Below, piece after piece: positions 1-9,205 of a DNA stretch of 64,000 nt (its first letter is position 1; each line of letters starts with the position of its first letter). The DNA lies in contig NZ_KI912469.1 in the NCBI RefSeq assembly GCF_000518665.1, forward strand, positions 65,376 to 129,375, given 5' to 3'. Position numbers and translations under genes: made by a program. This DNA is from Microvirga flocculans ATCC BAA-817. GTDB lineage: Bacteria; Pseudomonadota; Alphaproteobacteria; Rhizobiales; Beijerinckiaceae. The notes beneath the pieces are model-generated. The model was not told the DNA's origin, did no database searches, and saw only the letters and a program-made list of their open reading frames with translations.

Positions 1-726
1 GGCCGGTCCGGGCTCGCCCCTCGGCCCCGGAGCGCCCTGAGGCCCCTGCGGTCCCTGGTGGCCCGCCAACCCCTGGGGTCCCTGCGGGCCGGGAGGGCCT
101 GCCGGTCCTTCAGGTCCGGTCGGGCCCGCAGGACCGGCGGGACCCGGCTGTCCTGCGGCCGCGATGCCGTTCTCCATGCTGCCTGGAGGTCCAGGAAGGC
201 CTTGCACGCCGATGGGACCGGGAGGGCCCTGCGGCCCTTCGGGGCCGGGCTCCCCCTGCGGTCCTGACGGTCCGGCGATGCCCTGCGGTCCCTCCGGTCC
301 GGCAGGACCCTGGGGGCCCGGCGCTCCATCGCGCCCCGGTTCGCCACGAGGACCTGGGGGACCGGCGGGGCCCGCCGGAGCCTGGGTCGCTACGGTCGAT
401 CCGGCAGGGCCTCTCTGTCCGCAGAAGCCGATGACCACTTGACGCTGTTCATCGTCGGCCTGGAGGTTCACGATGCAGCCCGCGGGATGATAGGCGAGGC
501 GGAACGTGAACCGCCCGCTCGCCTCCGCCTTGGTTTCGAAGCGCTCGTCGAGAGTGACCGATGTCTGGCGCGGCTTGCTCAAGCGCCCGACGACGCGCAG
601 CTCGCCGCCCGCAATCATCGCCTGGTCGACGATGATATCCGCCATGGCGGGATTGCAGCAGGCGATCAGTGCGAATCCGGCCAAAGCCGATTGCACCGAT
701 GTGAAATCGGCTCTCGTCTTTGCCAT
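1..726 (-). CDS. Secreted collagen-like protein (C-terminus outside window)
   Basis: An open frame runs from ATG at 726 to the window edge (242 codons, no stop reached). Residues 1-29 look like a Sec signal peptide: a basic start, hydrophobic LAGFALIA, and a cleavage-like PAMA before DIIVDQ. A non-repetitive head of about 80 residues follows, with two later Cys (GCIVNL, GFCGQR). From about residue 120 it is almost pure Gly-X-Y collagen repeat ([13 protein letters not shown] and similar), interrupted once by SMENGIAAA. Bacterial collagen-like proteins form triple helices and often sit on the cell surface; that role is inferred here. The start codon and first 14 residues lie inside a dispersed palindromic repeat, so the 5' end may be a recent fusion. 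Repeat length and C-terminal anchor cannot be seen. Confidence 0.8.
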   Translation of the reverse strand, partial: MAKTRADFTSVQSALAGFALIACCNPAMADIIVDQAMIAGGELRVVGRLSKPRQTSVTLDERFETKAEASGRFTFRLAYHPAGCIVNLQADDEQRQVVIGFCGQRGPAGSTVATQAPAGPAGPPGPRGEPGRDGAPGPQGPAGPEGPQGIAGPSGPQGEPGPEGPQGPPGPIGVQGLPGPPGSMENGIAAAGQPGPAGPAGPTGPEGPAGPPGPQGPQGLAGHQGPQGPQGAPGPRGEPGPA

Positions 727-774
727 GCCGCATTTGTGGACGGCGAACCGGATCCACTTCGCCGAGGAATGCTC
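685..774 (-). repeat. Dispersed palindromic repeat, copy 1
   Basis: On the minus strand this matches 18859-18950 (plus), with 38 identical bases covering the segment around GCGGCATGGCAAAGACGAG. Its distal part is a hairpin with arms AGCCGATT and AATCGGCT. It is a REP-like intergenic repeat. Here it overlaps the first 14 codons of the collagen-like gene. Confidence 0.75.
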
Positions 775-906
775 CAACAGGCGCTCGTACATCGTGCCTT
801 CCCCGCTCAGAGACGCGAAGCGTCGCCTGAACGGGGGCGGTGGGTCAATTCACCCGGAAGGATATCGCCGAGGCGACATCGCACGCGGAGCGGCCCGCAG
901 CGGGCG

Positions 907-1026
907 TCAGTGCGCGCCCTCCGTCTGCATGGCCTCGGCACGGATTTCTTCCGTCAGCTGCGCCTTGAGGCGCGAGAATTCCGGCGTCTCCTGCATCGGG
1001 CCGCGGATATGGTTGTCGAGGGCGCC
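907..1026 (-). pseudogene. C-terminal remnant of an ABC transporter ATPase (SsuB/TauB-like)
   Basis: Read on the minus strand, 1026 to 907 encodes about 39 residues ending in a TGA. They contain HIRGPMQETPEFSRLKAQL and then EEIRAEAMQTEG. The pattern of a Pro/Arg-rich segment, then PEF and a short amphipathic helix, resembles the extreme C-terminus of nitrate/sulfonate/taurine-type ABC ATPases (family knowledge, not searched). An in-frame stop lies just upstream at 1027-1029. The upstream sequence is instead a palindromic repeat, so the body of the gene is missing. There is no start codon or ribosome site. It is probably a decayed gene end left after a deletion next to the repeat. Confidence 0.55.
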
Positions 1027-1074
1027 TCAGGAAACCGCGGAAGCCTCCTTCGAGACGGTCACTGCGTGACTTCT
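1022..1074. repeat. Dispersed repeat of the CTCATCCTGA / TTCGAGAC family
   Basis: The stretch contains CCTCCTTCGAGAC, a short inverted core GTCACTGCGTGAC, and TCAGGATGAG running to about 1084. The same words appear twice at 62135-62250. It is a REP-like palindromic element common between genes in this bacterial order. It directly abuts the ABC-ATPase remnant and overlaps the 3' end of hutD. Confidence 0.7.
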
Positions 1075-1686
1075 TCAGGATGAGGTTGGAGATTCATGGG
1101 GCAGACTTTCAGGGTGCTCCGGCGCGATCTCGACCAGGATCGCCCGCCCGGTTCCGGACAGCAGGATGAGATCCTGCGGCGCCTCCAGCTTCAGGGTGTC
1201 GAGCGCCTGGAGCGAATGGATCGCTGCGCCGAGTGTCACGTCGAAGGGGCCGTCGAGAGCGACGAGAAAGGCGGTGCTCGTCTCCTCCGCCAGCAGCGCC
1301 ACGCCCGATTCCACGAACCGCGTCCGGTGCCGGAACTGCCCGCGCCGCGTCATCACGTTGAGGTCGCGGATCGGGCCCGAGAGAAGCCGCCCGGTGGTGA
1401 TGTCGTCGCCGGAGAACGAGAGCTTGGGAGAGGTTCTGTCGAGCGGATAGGCGATGCCCTCCACGTCGAGCTCGATGCCTTCTCCCTCGATCACGATGAG
1501 CGTGCGGTCGATGCCCGGAAAGAGCGAGAAGGGACCGTCGGAGGCGACATCCGCCATGCTGATGCGCCAGCCGAAGGTGTCGAATCCTGAGCCTTCCGGA
1601 AAGGCGGCGATCTCGGCGGTCGTGCCGCCGCCGTTTTTCCACGGAACGCGGACGAGGTCCGCGTTCCTGATGACGCGGGCCTGCAT
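1075..1686 (-). CDS. hutD: HutD family cupin protein
   Basis: 203 residues starting [11 protein letters not shown], with the family signature VPWKNGGGTTAEIA near the N-terminus and WRISMADV further in. HutD proteins are bicupin-fold proteins in hut clusters. Their biochemical role is not settled; they are thought to limit or tune histidine breakdown. The ATG overlaps the hutU stop by one base (TGATG), so translation is coupled and this is the last gene of hutIHGUD. The 3' end runs into a dispersed repeat, which makes the last few residues (ESLPHESPTSS) suspect. Confidence 0.88.
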   Translation of the reverse strand: MQARVIRNADLVRVPWKNGGGTTAEIAAFPEGSGFDTFGWRISMADVASDGPFSLFPGIDRTLIVIEGEGIELDVEGIAYPLDRTSPKLSFSGDDITTGRLLSGPIRDLNVMTRRGQFRHRTRFVESGVALLAEETSTAFLVALDGPFDVTLGAAIHSLQALDTLKLEAPQDLILLSGTGRAILVEIAPEHPESLPHESPTSS

Positions 1687-3350
1687 CAGCGCAGGCTCGG
1701 CAGGTTGAGGCCGTGCTCGCGGGCGCAGTCGATGGCGATGTCGTAGCCCGCATCCGCATGGCGCATCACGCCGGTCGCGGGATCGTTCCACAGCACCCGC
1801 TCGATACGCCTGGCCGCTTCCGGCGTGCCGTCGCACACGATCACCATGCCCGAATGCTGCGAGAAGCCCATGCCGACGCCGCCGCCGTGATGCAGCGACA
1901 CCCAGGTCGCGCCGGAGGCGCAGTTGAGGAGCGCGTTGAGGAGCGGCCAGTCGGAGACCGCATCCGAGCCGTCCTTCATCGCTTCCGTCTCGCGGTTCGG
2001 GCTTGCGACCGAGCCGGAATCGAGGTGGTCGCGGCCGATCACGATGGGGGCCTTCAGCTCGCCCTTCGCCACCATCTCGTTGAAGGCGAGGCCGAGGCGG
2101 TGGCGGTCGCCGAGGCCCACCCAGCAGATGCGCGCGGGAAGACCCTGGAACTTGATGCGCTCCTTCGCCATGTCGAGCCAGTTGTGCAGGTGCTTGTTGT
2201 CGGGCAGCAGCTCCTTCACCTTGGCGTCGGTCCTGAAGATGTCCTCCGGCTCGCCCGAGAGCGCGGCCCAGCGGAACGGTCCGATGCCGCGGCAGAAGAG
2301 CGGGCGTATATAGGCCGGCACGAAGCCCGGGAAGTCGAAGGCGTTGTCGACGCCTTCCTCCTTCGCCATCTGGCGGATGTTGTTGCCGTAATCGAGGGTG
2401 GGCACGCCCGCCTTGTAGAAGTCGAGCATGGCGCGCACGTGCTCCGCCATCGAGTGCCTGGCGGCATGCTCCACGGCCTTCGGATCGGTCTCGCGCTTGG
2501 CTTCCCATTCGGCGAGAGTCCAGCCCTTCGGCAGGTAGCCGTTGATGGGATCGTGCGCGGAGGTCTGGTCCGTCACCGCATCGGGGCGGATGCCGCGACG
2601 GTAGATTTCGGGGAAGATCTCGGCGGCGTTGCCGAGGAGGCCGACGGAGACCGGCTTCTTGTCGCGGCAGGATTGCTCGATGATCGCCAGCGCCTCGTCC
2701 AGCGTGTCGGCGCGCCGGTCGAGATAGCCCGTGCGCAGGCGCATCTCGATGCGGCTCGGCTGGCACTCGACCGCGAGGCAGGACGCGCCCGCCATGGTGG
2801 CGGCGAGCGGCTGCGCGCCGCCCATGCCGCCGAGGCCGCCGGTGAGAATCCAGCGGCCCGAGAGATCGCCGTTATAGTGCTGGCGGCCCACCTCCACGAA
2901 AGTCTCGTAGGTGCCCTGCACGATTCCCTGCGTGCCGATATAGATCCAGGAACCGGCCGTCATCTGGCCGTACATCATGAGTCCCTTGCGGTCGAGCTCG
3001 TGGAACTTGTCCCAGGTGGCCCAATGCGGCACGAGGTTGGAATTGGCGATCAGGACGCGCGGCGCGTCCGGGTGCGTGCGGAATACGCCGACGGGTTTGC
3101 CCGACTGCACGAGGAGGGTCTCGTCCGCCTCCAGGTCTTTCAGCGCCGCCACGATGCGGTCGAAGCTCTCCCAGTCGCGCGCGGCGCGGCCGATGCCGCC
3201 ATAGACGACGAGCTCGCCCGGCCTCTCGGCCACATCGGGATCGAGGTTGTTCATCAACATGCGAAGGGGCGCTTCCGTGAGCCAGCTCTTGGCCGACAGT
3301 TCGGTGCCGTGGGAAGCGCGGATCACGCGGGCGTTGTCGATGCGGGTCAT
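1686..3350 (-). CDS. hutU: Urocanate hydratase
   Basis: 554 residues, the usual length for urocanase. It converts urocanate to 4-imidazolone-5-propionate, the second step of histidine breakdown, using NAD+ as an electrophile. Family features seen: the glycine-rich [10 protein letters not shown] at about 171-180, the Cys-containing [12 protein letters not shown] around 405, and [12 protein letters not shown] near residue 450. The start was set at [12 protein letters not shown] (3350); a longer open frame to 3440 adds 30 Arg/Pro-rich residues unlike the family. It lies between hutG (16 bases upstream) and hutD (one-base overlap). Confidence 0.95.
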   Translation of the reverse strand: MTRIDNARVIRASHGTELSAKSWLTEAPLRMLMNNLDPDVAERPGELVVYGGIGRAARDWESFDRIVAALKDLEADETLLVQSGKPVGVFRTHPDAPRVLIANSNLVPHWATWDKFHELDRKGLMMYGQMTAGSWIYIGTQGIVQGTYETFVEVGRQHYNGDLSGRWILTGGLGGMGGAQPLAATMAGASCLAVECQPSRIEMRLRTGYLDRRADTLDEALAIIEQSCRDKKPVSVGLLGNAAEIFPEIYRRGIRPDAVTDQTSAHDPINGYLPKGWTLAEWEAKRETDPKAVEHAARHSMAEHVRAMLDFYKAGVPTLDYGNNIRQMAKEEGVDNAFDFPGFVPAYIRPLFCRGIGPFRWAALSGEPEDIFRTDAKVKELLPDNKHLHNWLDMAKERIKFQGLPARICWVGLGDRHRLGLAFNEMVAKGELKAPIVIGRDHLDSGSVASPNRETEAMKDGSDAVSDWPLLNALLNCASGATWVSLHHGGGVGMGFSQHSGMVIVCDGTPEAARRIERVLWNDPATGVMRHADAGYDIAIDCAREHGLNLPSLR

Positions 3351-3366
3351 GGGTCGGATCCTCGGG

Positions 3367-4200
3367 TCAGGCTTTGGATTGCGCGAAGGTGAGACAGGTC
3401 TGGAGAACGAGGGAGAGCGCCGCGCGCATCGGTGCCGCATAATCCTCGTCGTAGGCCTCCGGCCACGCGTCCTTCGCCACGGGACCGAGCGGCTCCCTCA
3501 TGTAGCCGCGGCAGGCGAGCTCCATCTGGACGGCATGGACGCCCGCATCGGGACGCCCGAGACTGCGGGTGATGAAGCCGCCCTTGAAGCGCCCGTTGAC
3601 CACGTGACTGAAGCCGCTTCCGGCGCAGATCGTCTCGATGGCGTCGCTCAACGACGGTGCGCAGGTGACGCCGCCATTGGTGCCGATGTTGAAATGGGGC
3701 AGGGTGCCCTCGAACAGGCGCGGAATGACCGAGCGGATCGAGTGGCAGTCATAGACCACCACATGGGCATGCTTTGACCGCAGCCGGTCGATCTCGGCGC
3801 GAAGCGCCGTGTGATAGGGATCGAAGAAGCGGGCGCGCCGCGCGGCGATTTCTTCCGCATCCGGCTCCGATCCCGGCGCGTAGAGCGCCTCGCCGTCGAA
3901 AGTAGTGGTAGGGCAAAGCTCCGTCGTCGCCTGCCCCGGATAGAGCGACACGCCCGAAGGGTCGCGGTTCACGTCGATCACCGTGCGCGAGATCGCAGTG
4001 CGGATCAACGTCGCGCCGAGAGCGGGGGCGAAATCGTAGAGCCGCTCGATCCACCAATCCGCATCCTTGCGCGCGAGCCAGGGCGAGACGAGGTCGCGCT
4101 CGTATTCCGCCGGGATCTGTGTGCCCGTATGGGGCAGGCTCACTACGAGGGGCGCATCGCCACGGATGATTGTGAGCCAGTCCGGCTTTGCGCCGCTCAT
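3367..4200 (-). CDS. hutG: N-formylglutamate deformylase
   Basis: 277 residues. It hydrolyses N-formylglutamate to glutamate and formate, the last step of the five-step route that also needs HutF. Motifs of the N-formylglutamate amidohydrolase family are visible: [11 protein letters not shown] near residue 20, [10 protein letters not shown] near 90, and VYDCHSIRS near 150, which carry the presumed metal ligands. The ATG overlaps the hutH stop by four bases (ATGA), which fits coupled translation. Having both hutF and hutG argues for the formylglutamate branch rather than direct formamide release. Confidence 0.93.
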   Translation of the reverse strand: MSGAKPDWLTIIRGDAPLVVSLPHTGTQIPAEYERDLVSPWLARKDADWWIERLYDFAPALGATLIRTAISRTVIDVNRDPSGVSLYPGQATTELCPTTTFDGEALYAPGSEPDAEEIAARRARFFDPYHTALRAEIDRLRSKHAHVVVYDCHSIRSVIPRLFEGTLPHFNIGTNGGVTCAPSLSDAIETICAGSGFSHVVNGRFKGGFITRSLGRPDAGVHAVQMELACRGYMREPLGPVAKDAWPEAYDEDYAAPMRAALSLVLQTCLTFAQSKA

Positions 4201-5747
4201 GGCAGGCCTCCTTCGGTCACGCGCGGCAGCACGTCGCCGCCCGCCGCATCCGCGAGCGCGCCGGAGGTGACGAGCGCGGCCGCCTGCGCCATGTCGGGCG
4301 CCATGTGCCGGTCGTCGGCAAGATGCGGAACCTTCCCGCGCAGCAGAGCACGGGCGCGCTCCAACCGTTCGCTCGATTTCATGGGGGCGTGAAAATCGCA
4401 GCCCTGAACGGCGGCGAGAAGCTCGATGCCGATCACGTTGGCCGCATTCGCCGCCATGGGCAGGAGACGCCGCGCGCCATGGGTCGCCATGGACACGTGG
4501 TCTTCCTGGTTGGCGGAGGTCGGGATCGAATCCACGCTCGCCGGATAGGCGCGCTGCTTGTTCTCGGACACCAGCGCCGCCGCCGTCACCTGCGGGATCA
4601 TGAAGCCGGAATTCAGGCCGGGCTTCGGCGTGAGGAAGGCGGGAAGGCCCGAGAGGGAGGGATCGACCAGCATGGCGATGCGCCGCTCGGCGAGCGAGCC
4701 GATCTCGCACAGGGCCATGGCGATCATGTCGGCGGCGAAGGCCACGGGTTCCGCATGGAAGTTGCCGCCGGAGATGACTTCCCCGGTCTGCGAAAAGACG
4801 AGCGGATTGTCGGAGACGCCGTTCGCCTCGGTGCCGAGGGTTTCGGCCGCCTGGCGCAGCAGGTCGAGCACCGCGCCCATCACCTGCGGCTGGCAGCGCA
4901 GGCAATAGGGATCCTGCACGCGGTCGTCGTTGGTCAGATGCGAGGCGCGGATGGCGCTGCCCTGCATCAGGGCGCGCAGAGAGGCGGCGACCTCGATCTG
5001 TCCGCGATGACGCCTGAGCCTCTGAATGCGCTCGTCGAACGGGCCGTCAGAGCCTTTCGCGGCATCGGTCGCGAGCGCGCCCGTCACGAGGGCCGCCTGG
5101 AATACGCGCTCGGCCTCGAACAGGCCGGCTAGGGCCAGCGCGGTGGAAACCTGCGTGCCGTTGAGAAGCGCCAGGCCCTCCTTGGGGCCGAGGGTGAGCG
5201 GCGTGAGGCGTGCCCGTGCAAGGGCCGCTTCGGCAGGAACCCGCGTTCCGTCGACGAAGAACTCGCCGACGCCCATGAGCGCCGCCGTCATGTGGGAGAG
5301 GGGAGCGAGATCCCCCGAAGCGCCGACCGAGCCCTGGCCGGGAATGACGGGAACGAGACCGGCCCCGAGGCAGGCCGTCAGATGCGCAATGGTGGACCAG
5401 CGCACACCTGATGCTCCTTGAGCGAGGCTCGCGAGCTTGAGGGCCATGACGAGCCGCACCACCGCAACCGGCAGCGGCTCGCCGACGCCCGCCGCGTGCG
5501 AGAGCACGATGTTGCGCTGGAGGGTCGCGAGATCGGCCGCGCCGATGCGCACGCTGGCGAGTTTTCCGAAACCGGTATTGATGCCGTAGACCGGCTCGCC
5601 CTTGGCGACGATGGCCTCGACGGTCTTCGCGCCGGCCTCGACGGCAGGGCGGCAATCCGGGTCGAGAACGATATCCGCGCCGAAATAGACGCGGCGCCAG
5701 TCGGCCAGGGCAACGGAGCCGGGGTGAAGCTTGACGGGTTGTGTCAC
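4197..5747 (-). CDS. hutH: Histidine ammonia-lyase
   Basis: 516 residues; it removes ammonia from L-histidine to give trans-urocanate, the first committed step. The Ala-Ser-Gly triad that cyclises into the MIO electrophile is at about 143-145 ([12 protein letters not shown]). [11 protein letters not shown] near residue 54 and [12 protein letters not shown] further on are also typical. The start is GTG at 5747, overlapping the hutI stop by four bases (GTGA). Slightly longer at the N-terminus than the shortest family members, otherwise unremarkable. Confidence 0.95.
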   Translation of the reverse strand: MTQPVKLHPGSVALADWRRVYFGADIVLDPDCRPAVEAGAKTVEAIVAKGEPVYGINTGFGKLASVRIGAADLATLQRNIVLSHAAGVGEPLPVAVVRLVMALKLASLAQGASGVRWSTIAHLTACLGAGLVPVIPGQGSVGASGDLAPLSHMTAALMGVGEFFVDGTRVPAEAALARARLTPLTLGPKEGLALLNGTQVSTALALAGLFEAERVFQAALVTGALATDAAKGSDGPFDERIQRLRRHRGQIEVAASLRALMQGSAIRASHLTNDDRVQDPYCLRCQPQVMGAVLDLLRQAAETLGTEANGVSDNPLVFSQTGEVISGGNFHAEPVAFAADMIAMALCEIGSLAERRIAMLVDPSLSGLPAFLTPKPGLNSGFMIPQVTAAALVSENKQRAYPASVDSIPTSANQEDHVSMATHGARRLLPMAANAANVIGIELLAAVQGCDFHAPMKSSERLERARALLRGKVPHLADDRHMAPDMAQAAALVTSGALADAAGGDVLPRVTEGGLP

Positions 5748-6946
5748 TGTCCCCTCCAGACGCGGGAGTGAAGCGGGTTGAAGCCGATGCGGTAGACGAG
5801 CTCCGCCGGGCGCTCGATGTTCCAGATGGCGAGATCGCAGGACTTGCCGGGTTCCAGCGTGCCGATCTCATCGAGCCTGCCGAGCGCGCGCGCGGCCTCG
5901 CGCGTCACGCCCGCGAGGCATTCCTCGACGGTGAGACGGAACAGGGTCGCGCTCATGTTCATGGTCAGGAGCAGCGAGGTCAGCGGAGAGGTGCCCGGGT
6001 TGCAATCGGTCGCGAGCGCCATCGGCGTGCCATGCTTCCGGAAAGCGGCGATGGGCGGCAATTGCGTCTCGCGCAGCGTGTAGAACGCGCCAGGCAGAAG
6101 CACGGCCACCGTGCCCGCCTTCGCCATGGCGGCAGCGCCTTCCTCATCGGTATATTCGAGATGATCGGCGGAGAGAGCGCCGTGATCGGCGGCGAGCTTC
6201 GCGCCGTGCAGGTTGGAAAGCTGGTCGGCATGGAGCTTGACGCCCAGGCCATGCGACTTCGCGGCGGCGAACACGCGCGCGGTCTGTTCGGCCGAGAACG
6301 CGATGCCCTCGCAGAAGGCATCGACCGCATCGGCCAGCCCCTCGCGGGCGAGCGCCGGCAGCATTTCGCTGCAAACCTTCTCGATGTAGGCGTCCTTGTC
6401 GCCGTTTGCCTCCGGCGGCAGGGCGTGAGCGCCGAGGAATGTGGTGATGACGGAGATGGGACGCTCCTCGCCCAGGCGGCGCGCGGCGCGCAAGGATCTG
6501 GCCTCCGTCTCCAGGTCGAGGCCGTAGCCCGACTTGATTTCGACAGTCGTGCAGCCTTCGCGGATGAGATGGTCGAGGCGGGGCAGGGCGCTCGCCACAA
6601 GCTCGTTCTCGCTCGCCTCGCGGGTCGCCTTCACGGTGGAGACGATGCCGCCGCCCGCGCGGGCGATCTCTTCGTAGCTCGCGCCCTTCAGGCGCAGCTC
6701 GAACTCATGCGCCCGGTCGCCGCCATGGATAAGATGCGTGTGGCAATCGATCAGGCCGGGGGTGATCCAGCGTCCTTCGCAATCGATCCGCTCGGCCGTG
6801 TCCCAGCCGGAGGGGAGGTCCCCGGCCTGACCGGCGAAGGCGATGCGGCCGTCCTTGGCTGCGACGGCTCCGTCCTCCACGAGGCCGAGGCCGCCATCGG
6901 CAAGCGTGGCGAGGCGAGCATTGAGCCAGACCCGATCGAAGCGCAT
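5744..6946 (-). CDS. hutI: Imidazolonepropionase
   Basis: 400 residues; a metal-dependent amidohydrolase that opens 4-imidazolone-5-propionate to N-formimidoylglutamate. The metal-binding [11 protein letters not shown] follows LIDC, and LKLHADQLS and [11 protein letters not shown] are typical. I chose ATG at 6946 because GGAGCAGGAAC lies directly upstream. The in-frame ATG at 6964 would start inside the promoter region without a ribosome site. First gene of the minus-strand hutIHGUD operon, reading away from two HutC-type boxes. Confidence 0.94.
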   Translation of the reverse strand: MRFDRVWLNARLATLADGGLGLVEDGAVAAKDGRIAFAGQAGDLPSGWDTAERIDCEGRWITPGLIDCHTHLIHGGDRAHEFELRLKGASYEEIARAGGGIVSTVKATREASENELVASALPRLDHLIREGCTTVEIKSGYGLDLETEARSLRAARRLGEERPISVITTFLGAHALPPEANGDKDAYIEKVCSEMLPALAREGLADAVDAFCEGIAFSAEQTARVFAAAKSHGLGVKLHADQLSNLHGAKLAADHGALSADHLEYTDEEGAAAMAKAGTVAVLLPGAFYTLRETQLPPIAAFRKHGTPMALATDCNPGTSPLTSLLLTMNMSATLFRLTVEECLAGVTREAARALGRLDEIGTLEPGKSCDLAIWNIERPAELVYRIGFNPLHSRVWRGQ

Positions 6947-6971
6947 GTTCCTGCTCCGGTGCATCCGCGAT

Positions 6972-6985
6972 AATGTCTATACATA
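6972..6985. promoter_or_regulatory. HutC operator 1
   Basis: AATGTCTATACATA contains TGTCTATACA, the near-palindromic word known for HutC (GntR/HutC family) sites in proteobacteria. It lies 26 bases upstream of the hutI start in the divergent hutI-hutF gap. It is expected to be bound by the HutC encoded at 8487-9191 and released by urocanate. Confidence 0.75.
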
Positions 6986-7001
6986 ATCGCGGAAGATCGC
7001 T

Positions 7002-7015
7002 ATTGTCTAGACTTA
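7002..7015. promoter_or_regulatory. HutC operator 2
   Basis: ATTGTCTAGACTTA holds the perfect palindrome GTCTAGAC and shares TGTCTA with operator 1. The two centres are 30 bases apart, about three helical turns, so two dimers would sit on the same face of the DNA. The site is about 95 bases upstream of hutF. Confidence 0.68.
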
Positions 7016-7109
7016 TTCGACCGGGTCCGATGGTCGGGGAGCGGCGTGGCTTTTCGGCGGCTGCCACCGTCTCCGAGACTCCGGCCGTTTCACAGCAGAG
7101 GTGTCAGCG

Positions 7110-8468
7110 ATGCGCAGGCTCATTCTCGAACACGCGCTCCTTCCCGGCGGCTGGGCCCGCAATGTGGGCCTCGACATCGAGGGCGGGACGATTGCCGCCG
7201 TCCTCCCGAATGCATCCGCCGAGGGGCGCGAGCGCGTCGCCGGGATCGCGCTGCCCGGACTGCCGAACCTGCACAGCCACACCTTCCAGCGCGGCATGGC
7301 GGGCCTTGCCGAAACGCGCGGCCCGGAAGGCGACAGTTTCTGGACATGGCGGCAGGTGATGTACCGCTTCCTCGGCTCCCTGACGCCGGAGGATGTGGAG
7401 GCCATTGCCGCCTTCGCCATGATGGAGATGCTGGAGGGCGGCTTCACGGCGCTCGCCGAGTTTCACTACCTCCATCACGACGCGCAGGGCCGTCCCTATG
7501 CGGATATTGCGGAATTGTCCGGGCGCATCGCTGCCGCTGCGCAGGAAACCGGCATTGGCCTGACGCTTCTTCCCGTCTTCTATGCGCAGGGCGGCTTCGG
7601 CGGCGCGGCGCCGGTCGAGGGGCAGCGGCGCTTCGTCACCGATCCCGAGAGCTATGCGCGCCTCGTCGAAGGCGCGCGCAGGGCCGTTGCCGCTCTCGAC
7701 GATGCCGTCATCGGAATCGCGCCGCACAGCCTTCGCGCCGTCACGCCCGAAAGCCTTCGTGAGGCGGTCGCGCTGGCGGGCGATGGGCCGGTCCATATCC
7801 ACATCGCCGAGCAGGTGAAGGAAGTGGAGGATTGCCTCGCTTGGTCGGGCCAGCGCCCGGTGGCGTGGCTCCTCGATCATACGCCCGTCGACAGGCGATG
7901 GTGCCTGATCCATGCGACGCATCTGGACGCGAAGGAGACGAAGGGCATCGCCGCGAGCGGCGCTGTGGCGGGCCTGTGCCCGATCACCGAGGCCAATCTC
8001 GGCGACGGCATTTTTGAAGGGGTCGATTACCTCTCAGCCCAGGGCCGCTTCGGCGTCGGATCGGATTCCAACATCGAGATCACGGCTCCGGGAGAACTCA
8101 GGCAGTTCGAGTACAGCCAGCGGCTCAAGCACCGCGCCCGCAACGTCCTGGCCGCGCACGAGGGCCAGTCGACGGGGCGCAGCCTTTACGAGAAGGCTTC
8201 GAGCGGTGGAGCCCAGGCGCTCGGCCGGCGGATCGGAGCGCTCGCTCCCGGGCATCGGGCCGACCTCGTGGTGCTCGACGCGCGCCACCCGGATCTCGCC
8301 GCCCTATCGGGCGACCGCTGGATCGATTCTTACGTGTTCGTCACCGGCAAGGCCGCCATCGATACGGTGTTCGTCGCCGGCAAGCCCGTGGTAAGGAGCG
8401 GCCGGCACGTGAGTCGCGATGCGATCCAGGAGCGGTATGCGCGCGCCATGGCCCGCATCCTGGCCTGA
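7110..8468 (+). CDS. hutF: Formimidoylglutamate deiminase
   Basis: 452 residues of the amidohydrolase superfamily. It converts N-formimidoylglutamate to N-formylglutamate and ammonia, feeding HutG. The metal-site motif LPNLHSHTFQRGMAG is at about 50-65. HIHIAEQ, LIHATH and FGVGSDSNIEI follow in the expected order. ATG at 7110 is preferred over GTG at 7101 because AGAGG sits eight bases before it. It is divergent from hutI and 18 bases before hutC, forming the hutFC operon. Confidence 0.93.
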   Translation: MRRLILEHALLPGGWARNVGLDIEGGTIAAVLPNASAEGRERVAGIALPGLPNLHSHTFQRGMAGLAETRGPEGDSFWTWRQVMYRFLGSLTPEDVEAIAAFAMMEMLEGGFTALAEFHYLHHDAQGRPYADIAELSGRIAAAAQETGIGLTLLPVFYAQGGFGGAAPVEGQRRFVTDPESYARLVEGARRAVAALDDAVIGIAPHSLRAVTPESLREAVALAGDGPVHIHIAEQVKEVEDCLAWSGQRPVAWLLDHTPVDRRWCLIHATHLDAKETKGIAASGAVAGLCPITEANLGDGIFEGVDYLSAQGRFGVGSDSNIEITAPGELRQFEYSQRLKHRARNVLAAHEGQSTGRSLYEKASSGGAQALGRRIGALAPGHRADLVVLDARHPDLAALSGDRWIDSYVFVTGKAAIDTVFVAGKPVVRSGRHVSRDAIQERYARAMARILA

Positions 8469-8486
8469 GGGAAGATAGAAGCCGGC

Positions 8487-9191
8487 ATGAAGCACCTGCA
8501 CCAGCGCATCCGCGACGACATCGAGGCCAGGATCATGTCCGGCGAGTGGCCGCCGGGCCATCGCATCCCCTTCGAGCACGAACTCATGGCGGAATACGGC
8601 TGCTCGCGCATGACCGTGAACAAGGTGCTCTCAACCTTGGCCGCCAACGGCCTCATCACGCGCCGCCGCCGGGCGGGGTCGGTGGTGGCGCAGCCGAGCA
8701 ACCAGCAGGCCGTGCTGCAGATCCAGGACTTCGCCCGCGAGGCGGCCCGCGCCGGCACCGAATACCGCTTCAAGATCCTGCGCCGCTCCATCGAGCCCAT
8801 CGATGCGGCCGCCGCGCAACGGACGGGAATGCGGGTGGGGACGAAGATGCTCAGCCTCTCCACCCTTCACGTGATGGACGACGTGCCGCAGGCTTTCGAA
8901 CAGCGCCTCATCAACCTCGCGACCGTGCCCGAGGCGGACACGGAGCCCTTCAAGGACGACCCGCCCGGCACGTGGCTTCTGCGGCGCGTGCCGTGGACCG
9001 ATGCGGAGCATATCGTGCGCGCCGTGAACGCCGACGGCACGCTGGCGAGGAGGCTTCAGATTCAGACGGGCGCGGCCTGCCTGGTGCTGGAGCGGCGAAC
9101 CTGGCAGGCGGGCGCCTTCGTGACCGAGGCGCGCATCACCTATCCCGGCGACCGGCATCAGCTCGTGGGGCGGTTTTCGCCCGTCGCGTGA
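8487..9191 (+). CDS. hutC: HutC, GntR-family repressor of histidine utilization
   Basis: 234 residues. The N-terminal winged helix (about 1-70: HQRIRDDIEARIMSGEW and CSRMTVNKVLSTLAANG) is followed by a UTRA ligand-binding domain (FEQRLINLATVPE, HIVRAVNADGTLARRLQI, ERRTW). HutC normally represses hut genes and is released by urocanate. The gene follows hutF in the same operon, so it is probably autoregulated through the two boxes at 6972-7015. A GAGGGAAGAT segment precedes the ATG. Confidence 0.92.
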   Translation: MKHLHQRIRDDIEARIMSGEWPPGHRIPFEHELMAEYGCSRMTVNKVLSTLAANGLITRRRRAGSVVAQPSNQQAVLQIQDFAREAARAGTEYRFKILRRSIEPIDAAAAQRTGMRVGTKMLSLSTLHVMDDVPQAFEQRLINLATVPEADTEPFKDDPPGTWLLRRVPWTDAEHIVRAVNADGTLARRLQIQTGAACLVLERRTWQAGAFVTEARITYPGDRHQLVGRFSPVA

Positions 9192-9205
9192 CGGGAGCTT
9201 GATCC

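Noticed and set aside
1-400. Periodic GC-rich DNA that could pass for a tandem or CRISPR-like repeat
   Set aside because: The period is nine bases and codes Gly-X-Y on the minus strand; it is collagen-like coding sequence.
1713-3392. 559-codon plus-strand open frame across hutU
   Set aside because: Antisense to hutU, with His/Arg/Ala-rich composition and no domain; a high-GC shadow frame.
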